Source of the DNA: an uncultured Clostridia bacterium
GTDB lineage: Bacteria; Bacillota; Clostridia; Christensenellales; UBA3700
Assembly (NCBI GenBank): GCA_947246685.1
Contig: CAMXSN010000003.1
Coordinates: 186,001-250,000, forward strand
Length of the DNA stretch: 64,000 nucleotides
Direction: 5' to 3'
Shown in pieces: positions 22,841-33,233 of the stretch. How positions within the stretch are numbered: the stretch's first letter is position 1; each line of letters begins with the position of its first letter. The notes under the pieces were generated by a model. The model worked only from the letters and a program-made list of their open reading frames with translations. It did not search any database and was not told the origin of the DNA. The position numbers and the translations under genes are program-made.

Positions 22841-25384
22841 TTATTCTTCCGAACCGGTCTGCTCTTCCGATGAAGTCTGTTGCCGGGAACTTTGTTCTTC
22901 CGCGGAAGTCTCGCTGTCAGTCTCGTCTTCCTGATGAGGAACTATCGTAAACGCTACTACGCGCGATTCTTTGTCCTTCATTTTCATAACTTTGACACCT
23001 TGAGTATTTCTGCCTATCTTGGAGATTTCGTCGGCTCTGACCCTGATAATTATGCCGTTGTCGGCGATAATCATTACGTCGTCGGTAAGCGGATTGACAA
23101 GCTTGAGATTGACTACATTGCCCGTCTTGTCGTTGAGCACGCCAACCTTGATACCGCTGCCCGCTCTGCCCTGAACTCTGTATTCGTCGATGTCGGTACG
23201 TTTGCCGTAACCGTTCTCGGTAATCGTCAGCACTTCGCAATCTTCTTTGACCTTGGTCATATCGACTACTACTTCGCCTTTATCGAGTTTTATCGACTTA
23301 ACGCCCATACTCGTTCTGCCCGTAGGTCTTATATCTTCTTCGCAGAATCTAATGCATTTGCCTCCGCTGGACGCCATAATAATCTGATCGTTGCCGCTTG
23401 TCAACTGCACTCCGATAAGTTCGTCGTCTTCGCTTGCAAAAGTAATTGCTTTCTTTCCATTGTTGTTTATACGCACGAATTCGTCAAGCGTAGTCTTCTT
23501 GATTAGTCCCTGTTTGGTCGCTAGCATCAAGAAGCCCTGACTGTCTTTCGGCACGGGCACGTAGGCGTTGATGACCTCTCCGGATTCGAGATTAAGCAGA
23601 TTGACGATTGCTCTGCCCTTGGCATTTCTGCTTGCCTCGGGTATCTGATAGCCCTTGGTGCGATAGACTTTGCCTTTGTTGGAGAAAAACAGTATATTGT
23701 CGTGCGTGGAAGTCGCGATTACGTTTTCCACAAAATCTTCTTCCTTGGTCTTATGCGCGGATACTCCCACTCCGCCGCGTCTTTGCGCCTTGTATTCGTC
23801 GACCGGCATACGTTTGATATAACCGTTATGCGTAATGGAAAGCACGACGTCCTCTACCTCTATAAGGTCTTCGATATCGATATCGGAATAGTCGTAGGTG
23901 ATTTCCGAACGGCGCTTGTCGTTGTATTTGCCTTTAATCTCGAGAAGTTCTTCCTTGATGATCTCCACAACTCTGTGCGGATTGGCAAGTATATCTCGCA
24001 AATCAGCTATCAACTTCTCTAGTTCGGCAAGTTCTTCCTGTATTTTCTCGACTTCGAGCGCGGTAAGTCTTTGCAATCTCATTTCGAGAATGGCTATCGC
24101 CTGCTTTTCGCTAAGCTCGAACCTGCTGGTAAGATTCTCTATGGCGGATTGTCTGTCTTTGGATTTTTTGATAGTCTCGATGACTTCGTCGATATTGGTA
24201 AGCGCTTTGACCAGACCGAGCAAAATATGCTCTCTTTCCAAAGCCTTGTCGAGATCGAACTGCGTTCTTCTTACGATTACCGACTTCTGATGTTTGACGT
24301 ACGCTTGGAGAATCTCTTTGAGATTGAGGATCTTAGGCGTGCCGTCTACAAGCGCTAGCATTATCATCGAGAAAGACGTCTGCAACTGAGTGTGCTTGTA
24401 TAGCATATTCAGCACGACCTGCGGATTGGCGTCTTTTTTGACGTCGACGACGATTCTCATACCTTCTTTGTCGGAAAGTTCGTGAATGTCCGCGATACCC
24501 TCTATTCTCTTCTGCTTGACAAGGTCGGCCATATTCTCTATAAGTTTTGCCTTATTGACCTGATATGGTATTTCCGTAATCGTAATCTTGGATTTACCGT
24601 TGGAATTTTCCTCGATTTCCGCCTTGGCGCGGATAATGCAGTTACCCCTGCCGGTGCGATACGCTTTCTTAATTCCGCCGCCGCCCATTATGTATGCCCC
24701 CGTTGGAAAATCGGGCGCGGGAATATAATCCATCAATTGCTCGACGTCCATTTCCGGATTGTCGAGAAGCGCTATAGTACCGTCTATTACTTCTCCCAGA
24801 TTGTGCGGAGGTATCGACGTTGCCATACCCACCGCTATACCGTCGGAACCGTTGACAAGCAAATTGGGGTATCTCGAAGGCAGTACGACCGGCTGTTCTC
24901 TCGTATCGTCGAAGTTGGGATAAAAATCAACGGTCTTTTTGTCGATGCCCCTGATCATCTCGTCTGCAATCTTACTCAGTCTTGCCTCTGTATAACGGTA
25001 AGCCGCCGCGGGGTCGCCGTCTACGGAGCCGAAGTTGCCGTGGCCGTCTACAAGCGTGCATCTTATGGAAAAGTCCTGAGCCAATCTTACCAACGCGTCG
25101 TATACCGACGAATCGCCGTGCGGATGATATTTACCCAACACGTCGCCGACTATGAGCGCGCACTTTCTGTAAGGTTTGTCCGACGTCAGCCCCAATTCGT
25201 TCATCGCATAGAGTATTCTTCTGTGAACGGGCTTCAATCCGTCTCTTACGTCGGGGATAGCTCTCGATACGTTGACAGCCATAGCGTAAGCGATAAAGGA
25301 GGTCTTCATCTCTTTGACGGCGTCTACCTCGACGACGTTGGTCTTATCGAGCATTTCCAATATATTATCTTTCTTTTCTTCCAT
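22841..25384 (-). CDS. gyrA: DNA gyrase subunit A
   Basis: An 847-residue GyrA, the breakage-reunion subunit that introduces negative supercoils with GyrB. The active-site Tyr is residue 131 in YRYTEARL. The quinolone-resistance region reads [11 protein letters not shown], with wild-type Ser (92) and Asp (96). The C-terminal beta-pinwheel carries a GyrA box QRRGGVG, which distinguishes it from ParC. A Glu/Ser/Gln-rich acidic tail ends the protein. GGAGG precedes the ATG, 15 bases after gyrB, so the two form an operon. Confidence 0.98.
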   Translation of the reverse strand: MEEKKDNILEMLDKTNVVEVDAVKEMKTSFIAYAMAVNVSRAIPDVRDGLKPVHRRILYAMNELGLTSDKPYRKCALIVGDVLGKYHPHGDSSVYDALVRLAQDFSIRCTLVDGHGNFGSVDGDPAAAYRYTEARLSKIADEMIRGIDKKTVDFYPNFDDTREQPVVLPSRYPNLLVNGSDGIAVGMATSIPPHNLGEVIDGTIALLDNPEMDVEQLMDYIPAPDFPTGAYIMGGGGIKKAYRTGRGNCIIRAKAEIEENSNGKSKITITEIPYQVNKAKLIENMADLVKQKRIEGIADIHELSDKEGMRIVVDVKKDANPQVVLNMLYKHTQLQTSFSMIMLALVDGTPKILNLKEILQAYVKHQKSVIVRRTQFDLDKALEREHILLGLVKALTNIDEVIETIKKSKDRQSAIENLTSRFELSEKQAIAILEMRLQRLTALEVEKIQEELAELEKLIADLRDILANPHRVVEIIKEELLEIKGKYNDKRRSEITYDYSDIDIEDLIEVEDVVLSITHNGYIKRMPVDEYKAQRRGGVGVSAHKTKEEDFVENVIATSTHDNILFFSNKGKVYRTKGYQIPEASRNAKGRAIVNLLNLESGEVINAYVPVPKDSQGFLMLATKQGLIKKTTLDEFVRINNNGKKAITFASEDDELIGVQLTSGNDQIIMASSGGKCIRFCEEDIRPTGRTSMGVKSIKLDKGEVVVDMTKVKEDCEVLTITENGYGKRTDIDEYRVQGRAGSGIKVGVLNDKTGNVVNLKLVNPLTDDVMIIADNGIIIRVRADEISKIGRNTQGVKVMKMKDKESRVVAFTIVPHQEDETDSETSAEEQSSRQQTSSEEQTGSEE

Positions 25385-25399
25385 TTGACTTTCCTCCTC

Positions 25400-27310
25400 T
25401 TATACGTCCAGATCTTTGACGAGGTCGGCGTTCTCTTCGATGAATACGCGGCGCTTTTCGGGTTCGTCTCCCATAAGCACGGTAAATATCTCATCGGCTT
25501 CCTCTGCGTCTTTGAGATTGACTCTTAAAAGCGTCCTCGTCTCGGGATTCATAGTCGTATCCCACAACTGTTCGGCATCCATTTCGCCCAGACCTTTATA
25601 TCTCTGTATTTCTCCTTTTCTGCCTATGCTGACGAGAAATTCTTCGAGAGACGCGTCGTCGTAGAAATAATTTTCTTTCTTGCTGCCTTTCTGCGTAACC
25701 TTATAGAGCGGCGGCTGCGCGATATACACGTGCCCCTGCTCGACAATAGGTTTCATAAATCGATAGAAGAACGTCAACAAAAGTATTCTTATGTGGCTTC
25801 CGTCTACGTCGGCATCGGTCATGCATATAATTCTGTCGTATTTGAGTTTATCCACGTCGCAGTCTTCGTTGATTCCGCAGCCGAACGTGGTAATCATATT
25901 CTTGATTTCTTCGCTTTCCAGCACTCTGTTGAGTCTTGCCTTCTCTACGTTGAGTATCTTACCTCTAAGCGGCAATATCGCCTGAAAACGCCTGTCTCTG
26001 CCTTGCTTTGCCGTGCCGCCCGCGCTGTCGCCCTCAACGAGATAAATCTCGCACTTTTTGGGGTCTTTGTCAGAACAGTCCGCGAGTTTGCCGGGAAGCG
26101 TCGTGGATTCGAGCACAGATTTTCTTCTCGTGAGATCTCTTGCGTTTCTCGCGGCGTCGCGCGCCTTCTTGGCATTGACGGCTTTGAGTATAAGCTCTTT
26201 TGCCTCCTTGGGGTTCTCTTCAAGAAATTCGCCGAATTTTTCGCTGAATACTTTAGAGACGACTCCGCGCATAAAGCTATTGCCGAGTTTGGTCTTCGTC
26301 TGTCCCTCAAACTGCGGATCTATCAGCTTGACGCTGACGATAGCGACCAATCCTTCGCGGCAATCGTCGCCGGAAAGTTTTTCTTCGTTTTTTAGCAACT
26401 TAAGAGACGTGCCGTAATCGTTGAACAACTTGGTCAATACGGATTTGAAACCGTCTAAGTGCGTGCCTCCCTCGTGCGTATTGATATTGTTGGCATAGCT
26501 GTAAATATTCTCGCTGTAGCTATCGTTGTACTGCATTGCAATCTCCACCTGATAGTCGTCGGTGGAAGAATATATGTATAGCGGTTTGTCAAGCACGCCG
26601 TCGTTTTTGTTGAGTACGTCGACGTACTCTACGATTCCGCCCTCGTAATAGAACTCCTCTTCGTTCTCTCTCAAAGGTCTGCTGTCTTTTAGCACTATTC
26701 TAAGACCTTTGTTGAGATATGCAAGTTCCTGAATACGGTGTTTGAGCGTTGCGTAATCAAAATCCGTCGTCTCGAATATATCCGGATCGGGATAAAAAGT
26801 TATCGTCGTGCCTCTTCTGGTGGTGTTGCCTACGACAGCCAACGGTCTTTGCGCTACGCCGCGATTGAAAGACATCTTATAAAGTTTGCCGTCCTGAGCG
26901 ACTTCGACGTCCAACCACTCGGAAAGCGCGTTGACGCAAGATACGCCTACGCCGTGAAGTCCGCCCGAGAATTTATATCCGCCGCCGCCGAATTTTCCGC
27001 CCGCGTGCAACTTTGTCAACACGACCTCAACTGCGGATTTGCCTTCTTTTTCTATGATTCCCGTCGGGATACCGCGACCGTTGTCAATTACTCTTACGGA
27101 ACCGTCGGGCAATATTTCCACTACGACTTTATCGCAAAATCCCGCCATAGCCTCGTCGATAGAGTTGTCTACAACCTCGTACACAAGGTGATGAAGACCT
27201 CTTTCGTCGGTAGAACCTATATACATACCCGGACGCTTTCTGACAGGCTCCAATCCTTCGAGGACCTGAATGTTTTCCTGGGTATAACCGCTCTTTTCGT
27301 TTGCGCTCAT
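25400..27310 (-). CDS. gyrB: DNA gyrase subunit B
   Basis: A 636-residue GyrB. The GHKL ATPase domain opens with [19 protein letters not shown] and holds [17 protein letters not shown] and GGLHGVG. The TOPRIM domain has LVEGDSAGG (about residue 421) and [10 protein letters not shown] (about residue 502), and the C-terminal tail has [18 protein letters not shown]. Length is typical for the short Gram-positive form. GGAGGT lies before the ATG. A simple GTGCG-rich repeat is present in its leader (27349-27379), and a candidate promoter (TTGTAC, 18 bases, TATAAT) lies beyond it on the minus strand. Confidence 0.98.
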   Translation of the reverse strand: MSANEKSGYTQENIQVLEGLEPVRKRPGMYIGSTDERGLHHLVYEVVDNSIDEAMAGFCDKVVVEILPDGSVRVIDNGRGIPTGIIEKEGKSAVEVVLTKLHAGGKFGGGGYKFSGGLHGVGVSCVNALSEWLDVEVAQDGKLYKMSFNRGVAQRPLAVVGNTTRRGTTITFYPDPDIFETTDFDYATLKHRIQELAYLNKGLRIVLKDSRPLRENEEEFYYEGGIVEYVDVLNKNDGVLDKPLYIYSSTDDYQVEIAMQYNDSYSENIYSYANNINTHEGGTHLDGFKSVLTKLFNDYGTSLKLLKNEEKLSGDDCREGLVAIVSVKLIDPQFEGQTKTKLGNSFMRGVVSKVFSEKFGEFLEENPKEAKELILKAVNAKKARDAARNARDLTRRKSVLESTTLPGKLADCSDKDPKKCEIYLVEGDSAGGTAKQGRDRRFQAILPLRGKILNVEKARLNRVLESEEIKNMITTFGCGINEDCDVDKLKYDRIICMTDADVDGSHIRILLLTFFYRFMKPIVEQGHVYIAQPPLYKVTQKGSKKENYFYDDASLEEFLVSIGRKGEIQRYKGLGEMDAEQLWDTTMNPETRTLLRVNLKDAEEADEIFTVLMGDEPEKRRVFIEENADLVKDLDV

Positions 27311-27348
27311 TTTTACCTCCGATTTTTATTTATCTTGCCGTATGCTTT

Positions 27349-27379
27349 CGCACGCACACGCACGCATATACGCACACGC
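27349..27379. repeat. Short CGCA-rich simple repeat in the gyrB leader
   Basis: Alternating CGCACG/CACGCA units interrupted by CATATA. It lies between the predicted gyrB promoter and its start; it may be slippage-prone. No hairpin is obvious. Confidence 0.5.
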
Positions 27380-27506
27380 AAAATTATAATATTATAATAA
27401 AATTATTATATCATAACTATAATAATTTGTACAAGTGAAATGTCGAATTTTTATCTGTACTAAATCAATTAATAATAAAAAAATATAATTTTTTGTCTAA
27501 AATTTA

Positions 27507-28067
27507 TTATTTTCCGGCATCAAAATCGCTTTTCAAAATTGCATAATATGAGCAATCTACTATGCCTCGATTACTGATATCGGACTTCCTCATAGTACCC
27601 TCGTAAATCATACCGCATTTTTGCATAACTTTCCCCGAGTTGACATTGTCGGGATCGTGCCTACTCTCTATCCTATTTACTCCCGCTTTTTCAAAGAAAA
27701 AATCTATCAAAGCGCTCAAAGCCTCAGACGTAATGCCCTGATGCCACCACTTCTTGCCTATGCAATAGCCTATATGAACTGCTTGGATATTCTCTTTTAG
27801 ATCTACAACGCTTATACTTCCGATAGGCTCGTCAATGTCCTTTAAGACGATACCCCACTCGTAAAAGTCCTTTTTATCGTAATTTGATATTAAAAACTCA
27901 ATCCATTCTTTGGAAACTTTAACGTCTTTATGAGCTTTCCAAGTAAGAAATTTAGTTACTTCGTCGCTTGACGCCCAATTTTCGTACATTTTTTGCGCGT
28001 CTTTTATCTCAAATTTTCTTAAAATCAATCTATCGGTTTCTATTGTCTGCGTACCTAAATGCTGCAT
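27507..28067 (-). CDS. GNAT N-acetyltransferase, RimJ/RimL type
   Basis: A 186-residue GNAT protein. It begins with the RimJ-like ETDRLILRKFEIKDA, has YEWGIVLKDIDEPIGSISVV in the central strands, and an acetyl-CoA-binding segment HIGYCIGKKWWHQGITSEAL near residues 102-121. The end, GVNRIESRHDPDNVNSGKVMQKCGMIYEGTMR, is the family C-terminal motif. I start it at the ATG at 28067 after AAAGGAAAA; upstream in-frame codons translate part of a dispersed repeat and are excluded. It interrupts the usual recF-gyrB linkage, suggesting insertion. Substrate unknown (ribosomal protein, antibiotic or small amine). Confidence 0.85.
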   Translation of the reverse strand: MQHLGTQTIETDRLILRKFEIKDAQKMYENWASSDEVTKFLTWKAHKDVKVSKEWIEFLISNYDKKDFYEWGIVLKDIDEPIGSISVVDLKENIQAVHIGYCIGKKWWHQGITSEALSALIDFFFEKAGVNRIESRHDPDNVNSGKVMQKCGMIYEGTMRKSDISNRGIVDCSYYAILKSDFDAGK

Positions 28068-28085
28068 TATTTTTCCTTTTTTATC

Positions 28086-28118
28086 TGTTATGATTTCCCT
28101 ACTACGCTCGGAGCGACA
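28086..28118. repeat. Fragment of a dispersed repeat upstream of the GNAT gene
   Basis: The segment with GCTCGGAGCG next to GATTTCCCTAC encodes, in one frame, the SERSREI-type peptide seen often in spurious translations of dispersed bacterial repeats. Only one partial copy is in this window. Identification rests on recall of that pattern. Confidence 0.3.
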
Positions 28119-28152
28119 AATTCTACTTATAATTCTGCTTATCATAACTAAA

Positions 28153-29235
28153 TTATTTTTGATCTTTCTTCTCTATAACTATCCTGTTATGCTCTATATC
28201 CATGTCAAAATCCGTGCATGTAATAATAGTCTGCAAACCGCTGCAAAGCTGCATAAGTTTTTGCCGTCTGTTTAAGTCGAGCTCGGAAAGCACGTCGTCG
28301 AGAAGAAGCACGGGCTTTTCTCCCAACTCGCTTTCAAACAAATAAATCTCCGCCAATTTCAAAGATAAAGCGACCGTGCGCTGCTGACCTTGAGAGCCGT
28401 ATTTTCTCACGTCTATATCGTTGATTTTGATTGCAATATCGTCTCTGTGACTTCCGAAAGAAGTATAGAGTAAATTGGCGTCTTTATCCAAATTGGTTCT
28501 CAATTTATCAAAGAAAAATTCTTCCATCTTATCTAATTCGCCGTATTCTACTCCGCTCTCGTATTCAAGATTTAACTGCTCTTTGTTTTCGGTAATTTCC
28601 GTATGCATTTTTCTGGCGAAAGTCTCTATTTTCTCTACGAATTCATATCTCTTTTGTATTATATAAGCGCCGTATTTCGCAAGTTGAACGTCCCATCCGT
28701 ACAGCATTTCCGGCAGAGCTTTGCTATATCTGTTTTCTTTGAGAAGTTTGTTTCTCTGCGAGAGAATATTGTTGTATTTAGACAGAGAATAAAAGTATTT
28801 TTTATTCTGCTGAGAAAGACTTATATCGGCAAACCTTCTTCGTTGATCGGGACTTTCTTTAATCAATTTCATTTCGTCCGGAGAGAAAAAAACTATATTT
28901 AACATACCTATTATTTCGCTCAATTTTACAAGAGGTATGCCGTCGATAGCTATTCTTTTTTTATCATAAGAATCTATGGAAAATTCTATTGTGTGAAGCG
29001 TGTTGTTTTTTCTCAAAACAACTCTTATGAAAGCTACGTCGCTTCCCCATCTGATCATCTCTTTATATTTGTTGGTGCGGGGAGATTTGCCTATTCCCGA
29101 GCAATACACGCTCTCGATAAGATTGGTTTTACCGCTTGCATTCTGTCCGACAATTATATTGAGACCGTCTTTGAATTTAACGGTTTTTTCCTGATAATTT
29201 CTAAAATTTTTTAACACAACGCTCTCAATATACAT
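28153..29235 (-). CDS. recF: DNA replication and repair protein RecF
   Basis: A 360-residue RecF, an SMC-like ATPase that loads RecA at gaps. The N-terminus has NFRNYQEKTVKF and Walker A GQNASGKTNLIE (about residues 31-42). The C-terminal signature YGSQGQQRTVALSLKLAE and Walker B PVLLLDDVLSELD complete the ABC-type site. It diverges from dnaA rather than following dnaN, which is unusual. The ATG lacks a Shine-Dalgarno, and a -10 box (TAAAAT) lies six bases upstream of it, so the transcript may be leaderless. Confidence 0.97.
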   Translation of the reverse strand: MYIESVVLKNFRNYQEKTVKFKDGLNIIVGQNASGKTNLIESVYCSGIGKSPRTNKYKEMIRWGSDVAFIRVVLRKNNTLHTIEFSIDSYDKKRIAIDGIPLVKLSEIIGMLNIVFFSPDEMKLIKESPDQRRRFADISLSQQNKKYFYSLSKYNNILSQRNKLLKENRYSKALPEMLYGWDVQLAKYGAYIIQKRYEFVEKIETFARKMHTEITENKEQLNLEYESGVEYGELDKMEEFFFDKLRTNLDKDANLLYTSFGSHRDDIAIKINDIDVRKYGSQGQQRTVALSLKLAEIYLFESELGEKPVLLLDDVLSELDLNRRQKLMQLCSGLQTIITCTDFDMDIEHNRIVIEKKDQK

Positions 29236-29241
29236 ACTTAT

Positions 29242-29270
29242 ATTTTACAACAAATAACAATTATTCTCAA
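29242..29270 (-). promoter_or_regulatory. recF promoter, apparently leaderless
   Basis: On the minus strand TTGAGA (29265-29270) and TAAAAT (29242-29247) are 17 bases apart. Six bases separate the -10 from the recF ATG, so the transcript would start at or next to the A of ATG. Confidence 0.65.
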
Positions 29271-29379
29271 CTGAATTTTAACTTAAAACGTCGAGTATGC
29301 TCTGATTTATAGATAACTTATTTTGATAATATTTGCTATATATTATTATATAAAATATTATAATATTTAATTAATTCTA

Positions 29380-29408
29380 TTGAATTTTTCGCACTTTTAT
29401 ATTATAAT
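29380..29408 (+). promoter_or_regulatory. dnaA promoter, apparently leaderless
   Basis: TTGAAT (29380-29385) and TATAAT (29403-29408), spacing 17. Six bases separate the -10 from the dnaA ATG and no Shine-Dalgarno is present. An alternative, weaker pair (TTGATA at 29323, TTATAT at 29346) would give a leader of about 57 bases. Confidence 0.65.
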
Positions 29409-29414
29409 AGTCAT

Positions 29415-30764
29415 ATGGAAGATTGTAATAAAATTTGGAACGTTTTGTTGTTGGAAATATCAAATAAGATTTCCACTGTGAGTTACGACATGTGGTTTAA
29501 TTCGTTGGAGCCTCTTACTATTGCTCACAACAAACTTATTCTTGTGGCAAAACTCAAATCCACAAAAAACACAATAAATTCTAATTACAGAAACATTATT
29601 CTGGATGAAATCAAAAAGCTCAATTCTTACGTCGACGATTTTATTATAATAACTCCGGAAGAAATTCCCGTATACGAGAATCAACTGCAAGAAGACAAAA
29701 AAGAAAAAGAAACCGTAGAAAACTATTCTTTTTTTGACAACAACTTCACTTTCGACAAATTCGTCGTCGGTCAAAGCAACCAAATCGTTTACGTTGCCGC
29801 AAACGCCGTAGCCAAACAGCCCGGCACGCTGCACAATCCTCTTTTTATATACGGAGGAGTAGGTCTTGGCAAAACTCATATTATGCACGCTATAGGCAAC
29901 GAGATATTAAAGCACAACAAAAAAGCTAAGATACTCTACTGCACTACCGAACAGTTTGTCAACGACTTTATCGACAGTATAAGAAATAACAAAGACAACA
30001 ACGAGCAGAATAGAAAATTCAGAGAAAAATACAGAAACGTCGATATTCTGATGCTTGACGATATTCAATTTCTGGCAGGAAAAACAGGTACTCAGGAAGC
30101 ACTATTCCATACTTTCAACGATTTGTATCAATATAAAAAACAGATCGTACTGTCTTCGGATAGACATCCTAAAGAACTTACATTTCTCGAAGAAAGACTT
30201 CAATCCAGATTTGCCAGCGGTTTGACCGTGGATATATCTACTCCCGATCTGGAAACGAGAATAGCAATTCTCCAAAAGAAGGCTTTTTTCAAAAACGTAA
30301 ATCTTCCCATAGAAGTCGTTTACTTTATCGCAGAGAGATTTGACAGTAATATAAGAGAACTTGAAGGCGCTCTTCAAAAAGTAATATTCTACTGTCAGCT
30401 TGTCGGAAAGGAACCTGACAATATAGAGATAATAAAAGAGGCGCTCAAAGACGATATAGACGTTACGACGCATATACTCTCTATCGACACGATAGTAGAC
30501 GCTACGTGTTCTTATTACAACGTTAAGAAGCAAGAAATAATAGGCAAAAAGAAATTAAAGCAAATTGCTTATGCTCGCCAAGTAGCTATATATCTTATCA
30601 ATGATATGCTCGGAGTTCCTTTGGCTACGATAGGAAGTTATTTCGGCGGAAGAGATCATACAACCATAATATATGCTAGAGATAAAATAGAAGAACAGTC
30701 CAAAACGGACAATATGCTTGCTAATCAAATAAAAGATATCAAAAACATGATACAAAAAAGATAA
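29415..30764 (+). CDS. dnaA: Chromosomal replication initiator DnaA
   Basis: A 449-residue DnaA. Domain I covers about residues 1-85 (IWNVLLLEI, then SYDMWFNSLEPL), a short acidic linker is domain II, and the AAA+ domain III has FIYGGVGLGKTH (Walker A, about residues 144-155) and DILMLDDIQFLAG (Walker B). Domain IV ends with the DNA-binding signature GGRDHTTIIYARDKIE, which reads TTATCCACA-type boxes. The ATG is fixed by homology of domain I. It lacks a Shine-Dalgarno. The replication origin lies immediately downstream, before dnaN. Confidence 0.98.
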   Translation: MEDCNKIWNVLLLEISNKISTVSYDMWFNSLEPLTIAHNKLILVAKLKSTKNTINSNYRNIILDEIKKLNSYVDDFIIITPEEIPVYENQLQEDKKEKETVENYSFFDNNFTFDKFVVGQSNQIVYVAANAVAKQPGTLHNPLFIYGGVGLGKTHIMHAIGNEILKHNKKAKILYCTTEQFVNDFIDSIRNNKDNNEQNRKFREKYRNVDILMLDDIQFLAGKTGTQEALFHTFNDLYQYKKQIVLSSDRHPKELTFLEERLQSRFASGLTVDISTPDLETRIAILQKKAFFKNVNLPIEVVYFIAERFDSNIRELEGALQKVIFYCQLVGKEPDNIEIIKEALKDDIDVTTHILSIDTIVDATCSYYNVKKQEIIGKKKLKQIAYARQVAIYLINDMLGVPLATIGSYFGGRDHTTIIYARDKIEEQSKTDNMLANQIKDIKNMIQKR

Positions 30765-31012
30765 TTTATACTAAATATATCTGTTATTGATATAATCTGC
30801 GGACATAAAATACTTCTCTATCGCGGCATATGTGGAAAGTGTGGAAAACTTAATAGTTTTATCAACATTATTTTAAGGTTATATGTTAATAAATTTTCCT
30901 TACAGGTGTTGATAAAACGGCTTTATCAACATTGTCCACATCATTATTAAAGTGATTATTATCTAATCAATATAAAAATATATATGAATACATACTGAAA
31001 AGAGGTGAATAT
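30765..31012. other. oriC: Replication origin oriC with DnaA-box cluster
   Basis: The dnaA-dnaN intergenic region holds six DnaA-box-like 9-mers in both orientations: TGTGGAAAG (30831), TGTGGAAAA (30840), TTATCAACA (30859), TGTTGATAA (30907), TTATCAACA (30923) and TTGTCCACA (30932). A weaker TGTTAATAA is at 30884. AT-rich stretches on both sides can serve as the unwinding element. By-eye counts on sample lines show C over G on the plus strand to the left (gyrA, ftsH) and G over C to the right (mnmG), as expected for bidirectional replication from here. Confidence 0.88.
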
Positions 31013-32119
31013 ATGAAATTTATTTGTAACGGAACAGATTTATCGGACGCTTTGTCAAAGGTAATGAAGGCTTTGCCGTCCAAGAAAAGTATGCCAATAT
31101 TGGAAGGAATCAAATTCAGCGCTTTCGGAGATACTCTTACAATCATGGCGACGGATATTGATTTTGTTGTGATAATGAAAATAAAAGCAGATATAATAAT
31201 GGAAGGCGAAGTGCTTGTACCCGGAAGAACTATCTGCGAATATATAAGAAAAATAAGCAAGGAGAACATTATAGAGTTCGATTCTCAGATAGAAGCGGAC
31301 AAGCTCTATATTTCTCATTGCGACAGCTTCATATATCTGGCTACAATGAATATAAACGAATACCCTGCCATCGAGGAACAGAAATACGATATGGAAATAT
31401 CGATAAAGCAAAAAGATTTCAAAGACCTCGTCAACAAGACGATATTCGCAACTTCAACCGAAGATATAAGACAGCAGCTTAGAGGTTGTCTCTTATCTAT
31501 CAAAGGAAAACAGATAAAAAGCGTAGGACTCGACGGTTACAGACTTGCTATTTGCAATAAAGAACTCGATGAAGAATATCCCGACAAAGATATAATAGTG
31601 CCGGCAAAGAGTTTGAGCGAAATATCAAAATTGTTTGAATCGGAAGACGATAAGGTAAAGATATGTATCAACGATAAAAAACTTATGGTTGAGTTTGACA
31701 ATAACAAGATAATTACTTCTCTTATTGCCGGACAGTATATAAGATATGAATCTACTATACCTACTAATTTTGAGACGGAAGTCACAGTTGACAGAGCAAG
31801 TCTTGAATACAGTATGGATAAAGTAGACGTAATTGCAAAACAAGATAAAAACAATTATATAAAAATGGATATAAAAGAAGGTAAAATGACAATTTATTGC
31901 AATACCAGTTACAGCAATATAAAAGAAGTCATCAATACTTTTACAAAAGGCAAAGACGTCAATATAAGCCTTAATGCTAAATATTTGACAGATTGCATTA
32001 AAAACAGCGGCGATGAATATCTGTCTATCAAGATATCCAACAGCAACAATCCGATAGTAATTACGCCTATTGAAAGCAACGAATATCTCTACCTTATATT
32101 GCCGATAAGAACGAGATAA
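31013..32119 (+). CDS. dnaN: DNA polymerase III beta sliding clamp
   Basis: A 368-residue beta clamp made of three repeated domains of about 120 residues. The start MKFICNGTDLSDAL, the segment KKSMPILEGIKFSAFGDTLTIMATDID, and the C-terminal NPIVITPIESNEYLYLILPIRT (family hydrophobic cleft end PxR) identify it. AGAGGTGA precedes the ATG. It probably shares transcription with dnaA or has a promoter inside the origin region. It ends at a strong terminator shared with convergent parB. Confidence 0.97.
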   Translation: MKFICNGTDLSDALSKVMKALPSKKSMPILEGIKFSAFGDTLTIMATDIDFVVIMKIKADIIMEGEVLVPGRTICEYIRKISKENIIEFDSQIEADKLYISHCDSFIYLATMNINEYPAIEEQKYDMEISIKQKDFKDLVNKTIFATSTEDIRQQLRGCLLSIKGKQIKSVGLDGYRLAICNKELDEEYPDKDIIVPAKSLSEISKLFESEDDKVKICINDKKLMVEFDNNKIITSLIAGQYIRYESTIPTNFETEVTVDRASLEYSMDKVDVIAKQDKNNYIKMDIKEGKMTIYCNTSYSNIKEVINTFTKGKDVNISLNAKYLTDCIKNSGDEYLSIKISNSNNPIVITPIESNEYLYLILPIRTR

Positions 32120-32138
32120 ACTAATTAAGCTCAATAAT

Positions 32139-32175
32139 AAAAAAATGACACGAAATTAAATCGTGTCATTTTTTT
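32139..32175. terminator. Bidirectional terminator between dnaN and parB
   Basis: AAAAAAATGACACGA pairs with TCGTGTCATTTTTTT, 15 bases in each arm with a seven-base loop, with A and T runs on the two sides. Confidence 0.92.
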
Positions 32176-32225
32176 TGTTATTATTATAAATAAACAACCT
32201 TTAATAAGGTTGCTTATTTATATTA

Positions 32226-33095
32226 TTATTTTATTTTTTCCATTATTTCGAATATTCTGTCCAAATCTGCCGTCGTATAATAATCTATATAAATTCTTCC
32301 TTTATTGTTATTTCCCACGGCGTTGACTTTAGTACCCAATTTTTTCTGCATGATATTGGCGAGATCTTTAAGCTCTACTGATAGTTCGGGTATTTTTTTC
32401 TCTTTATTTTTTGGATTGAGATAATTTCTCACCATCAATTCCAACTGTCTTACGCTGAGTTGTTTGTCGCAAGCAGCTATGGCGTAAGTGCTCTGCACTA
32501 TATAATCTTTAATAGATGACAAGCATCTTGCATGACCTGCCGAAAGTCTGCCGTTGACAACCATATCTATTACTACGGGATTGAGATTGAGTAATCTCAA
32601 AGAGTTGGTTATAGCAGGACGCGATTTTCCTAATCTGTCGGCAAGCTGTTCTTGAGTGAAATCATATTCTTCTATCAAGGACTTGTATGCTTGAGCTTCT
32701 TCTATTGGGTTGAGATCCTGACGTTGAAGATTTTCTATGAGAGAGATTTCTTTAATCTGTTTTTTAGTAAGATTTTTGATTATTACGGGTATTGTGGTGT
32801 TGCCGGCAATTTTACTTGCTCTGTATCTTCTTTCGCCCGCAACTATTTCGTAAGAATCGTCGCCGATGGGACAAACTATAATAGGCTGTATAACGCCGTA
32901 ATTTTTGATAGAAACGGCCAGTTCGTCAAGCAGATTTTGATCGAATTTTTTTCTCGGCTGGTTAGGATTAGTGATTATTTTATTTAGAGACAGCAATTCA
33001 ACGCCTTCGTTGAGCTTGCCTTCAGAATCGTATGAGGTAATATTACCGTCAATATTTAATAATTGATCTATGCCGGGATTGTTATCTTTTTTCAT
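32226..33095 (-). CDS. parB: Chromosome-partitioning protein ParB
   Basis: A 289-residue ParB. The N-terminal CTP-binding domain has NPNQPRKKFDQ and GERRYRASKIAG (about residues 92-103), followed by SLIENLQRQDLNPIEEA. The helix-turn-helix TQEQLADRLGKSRPAITNSLRLL (residues about 153-174) reads parS, and the last 60 residues form the dimer domain. GGAGG precedes the ATG. It is the last gene of the block running from rpmH and is convergent with dnaN. No parA/soj lies beside it or elsewhere in the window, so the usual pair is split or parA is absent. Candidate parS sites lie at 40.9-42.7 kb. Confidence 0.95.
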   Translation of the reverse strand: MKKDNNPGIDQLLNIDGNITSYDSEGKLNEGVELLSLNKIITNPNQPRKKFDQNLLDELAVSIKNYGVIQPIIVCPIGDDSYEIVAGERRYRASKIAGNTTIPVIIKNLTKKQIKEISLIENLQRQDLNPIEEAQAYKSLIEEYDFTQEQLADRLGKSRPAITNSLRLLNLNPVVIDMVVNGRLSAGHARCLSSIKDYIVQSTYAIAACDKQLSVRQLELMVRNYLNPKNKEKKIPELSVELKDLANIMQKKLGTKVNAVGNNNKGRIYIDYYTTADLDRIFEIMEKIK

Positions 33096-33233
33096 AATCG
33101 TCCTCCGATAATGCGAACTTAAAAGACTTTTCTGTATTTATAGATTATCAACTTTTTAGGCAAATAATAATCTATAAAATCAACGCATTTATATTATAAC
33201 AAAATATAATCGTATATGCAAGAAAAAAGTTAA

